DNA of 64,000 nt, taken from positions 12,198,746 through 12,262,745 of the forward strand of contig NC_135555.1 of the NCBI RefSeq assembly GCF_964340395.1, given 5' to 3'. The position numbers and the translations under genes are program-made. Shown piece after piece: positions 63,139 to 64,000 of the stretch (its first letter is position 1; the number at the start of each line of letters is the position of its first letter). Below the pieces are notes generated by a model that was not told the origin of the DNA, ran no database searches, and saw nothing but the letters and a program-made list of their open reading frames with translations. Source of the DNA: Glandiceps talaboti. Taxonomy: Eukaryota; Hemichordata; Enteropneusta; Spengelidae.

Positions 63139-64000
63139 AAAGATTCAGTTTACTTCATCGTACATTGTAGTATACATTCTCTCTGAGTACACATGCATAT
63201 ATCATGAAAAGTTGAGAACAACACGTCTACTACTAGACTGTCGACAGTCGCTCGCGCCTTTTTTCCCTCCGTTTTATCTAAACTCCGGTCCGGCGCAACA
63301 CTAGTATAATTGCAAATTGATTTCGAGGGCCGAATTGCTCGATCACTCGGGCCTTCGGCCCTCGATATCAGTTTGCGATTAGACTAGTGTTGCGCCGGAT
63401 CGGAGTTTAGATAAAACGTAGGGGGAAAAAAGCGCGAGCGACTGTCGACAGTCTACACGTCTACGTATGTAATACAGCAGGTCGACGTCAACATGTGCGC
63501 TCGTACTAGAAGTACCTGACTGACCGTTTGGAAATACCTTTACCCGTTGCACATGGATCGTACGCGGCTGAAGTCGCGGTTGTTGGAAAAAACAGATACT
63601 ATCACACGTAAATTAAGAGTTTTGAGATCTGATATAATGTTTGAGCGATCAATTTCGAAGGTAATAAGAACGTGTACGTAATGCCATGGATGTCAAAGGT
63701 CACGCCTCGTACTCGTGACAGGCGCCGGGTACAAGCACGACGTGTTCTGCACCGGCGCCTGTCAGCAGACTCGGCCAAAAAAAAAAAAGTTGAGAGAAAA
63801 AAAAAAAGTTGAAATTTTTTTTTTTTAAATTAAAAGAATAAAATAAAATAACTTAACAAAAAATATATTTTGACTTTCAATTATATATAATCCTTTAAAA
63901 AATTCTGGTTTGACGAAAAATAAAACAACATTCTCAAATAAATGAAAACTTATTTCAATTAAAATAATGTAACCATGGAATAAAAGTACATAAACGGTTA
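62258..64000. mobile_element. Large inverted repeat (foldback), centre near 63.34 kb, running past the window end
   Basis: The sequence at the right edge (TAACCGTTTATG as reverse complement) matches 62258-62269. Blocks pair in mirror order toward the centre: TTCGTCAAACCAGAATT, GGCCGAGTCTG, GCGCCTGTC, TCTGTTTTTTCCAACAACCG, CGACTTCAGCCGCGTAC, GTCGACCT. The central pair (63237-63331 and 63352-63450) is the best conserved and begins and ends with the palindrome GACTGTCGACAGTC. The left arm has extra sequence, including 63022-63220. Local GC and CpG are higher than in neighbouring DNA. The 124-codon open frame 62378-62752 is in the left arm and is not supported as a gene. Confidence 0.85.
63050..63138. 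repeat. (ATC)n-(GTC)n-(GTT)n trinucleotide repeat
   Basis: Three adjoining trinucleotide blocks, within the part of the left arm that has no partner in the right arm, so it arose or entered after the inverted duplication. Confidence 0.97.

Overview
The window is animal nuclear DNA: AT-rich, full of microsatellites, minisatellites and small inverted-repeat (foldback or MITE-like) elements, with split genes and GT-AG introns. Two genes are recognised from conserved protein sequence, both on the minus strand. (1) The first coding exon of an interferon regulatory factor of the IRF4/IRF8 type (681-869); the rest of the gene runs off the left edge. (2) The last two coding exons of a DUSP22-type atypical dual-specificity phosphatase (43134-43305 and 32432-32617, separated by a 10.5 kb intron); its 5' exons were not found and probably lie beyond the right edge. 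Read on the minus strand the order is DUSP22-like then IRF4-like, in the same orientation, which is the order and orientation of human DUSP22 and IRF4 on 6p25. This conserved pair is the main biological result. The species is not resolved: a marine invertebrate deuterostome (cephalochordate or hemichordate) or another bilaterian would fit.

Layout. 1-680: part of an IRF intron. 681-869: IRF DNA-binding-domain exon. 870 to about 6 kb: probable first intron, ending near a compact cluster of regulatory motifs (6201-6288: a STAT/GAS-type site, two kappa-B-type sites, an E-box, and a CCAAT box oriented for the minus strand), proposed as the IRF promoter. 7-15 kb: simple repeats, CRE-type TGACGTCA sites and a possible plus-strand first exon (15342-15634) behind a CRE and a TATA box. 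15.6-32 kb: mostly unrecognised sequence with an irregular minisatellite (24.9-25.6 kb), a perfect 75-bp palindrome flanked by (AT)n that carries hammerhead-ribozyme-like sequence on both strands (26091-26247), and a possible minus-strand terminal exon (28815-28952). 32.4-43.3 kb: DUSP22-like 3' half, with minisatellites, foldbacks and a Penelope-type GIY-YIG fragment in the intron. 43.3-62 kb: three SINE-like copies across the window (two here on plus, one on minus), a tandem copy of the DUSP splice acceptor, a 1.1 kb element inserted with a 5-bp target duplication into an older inverted-repeat element, and other repeats. 62.3-64 kb: a large inverted repeat that continues past the window end.

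Most open reading frames in the window are translations of simple repeats or chance open frames in AT-rich DNA. Only the IRF and DUSP exons are supported by homology. I saw no rRNA genes and recognised no tRNA genes, but a covariance-model search was not possible. All homology statements come from recalled family sequences, not from a search.
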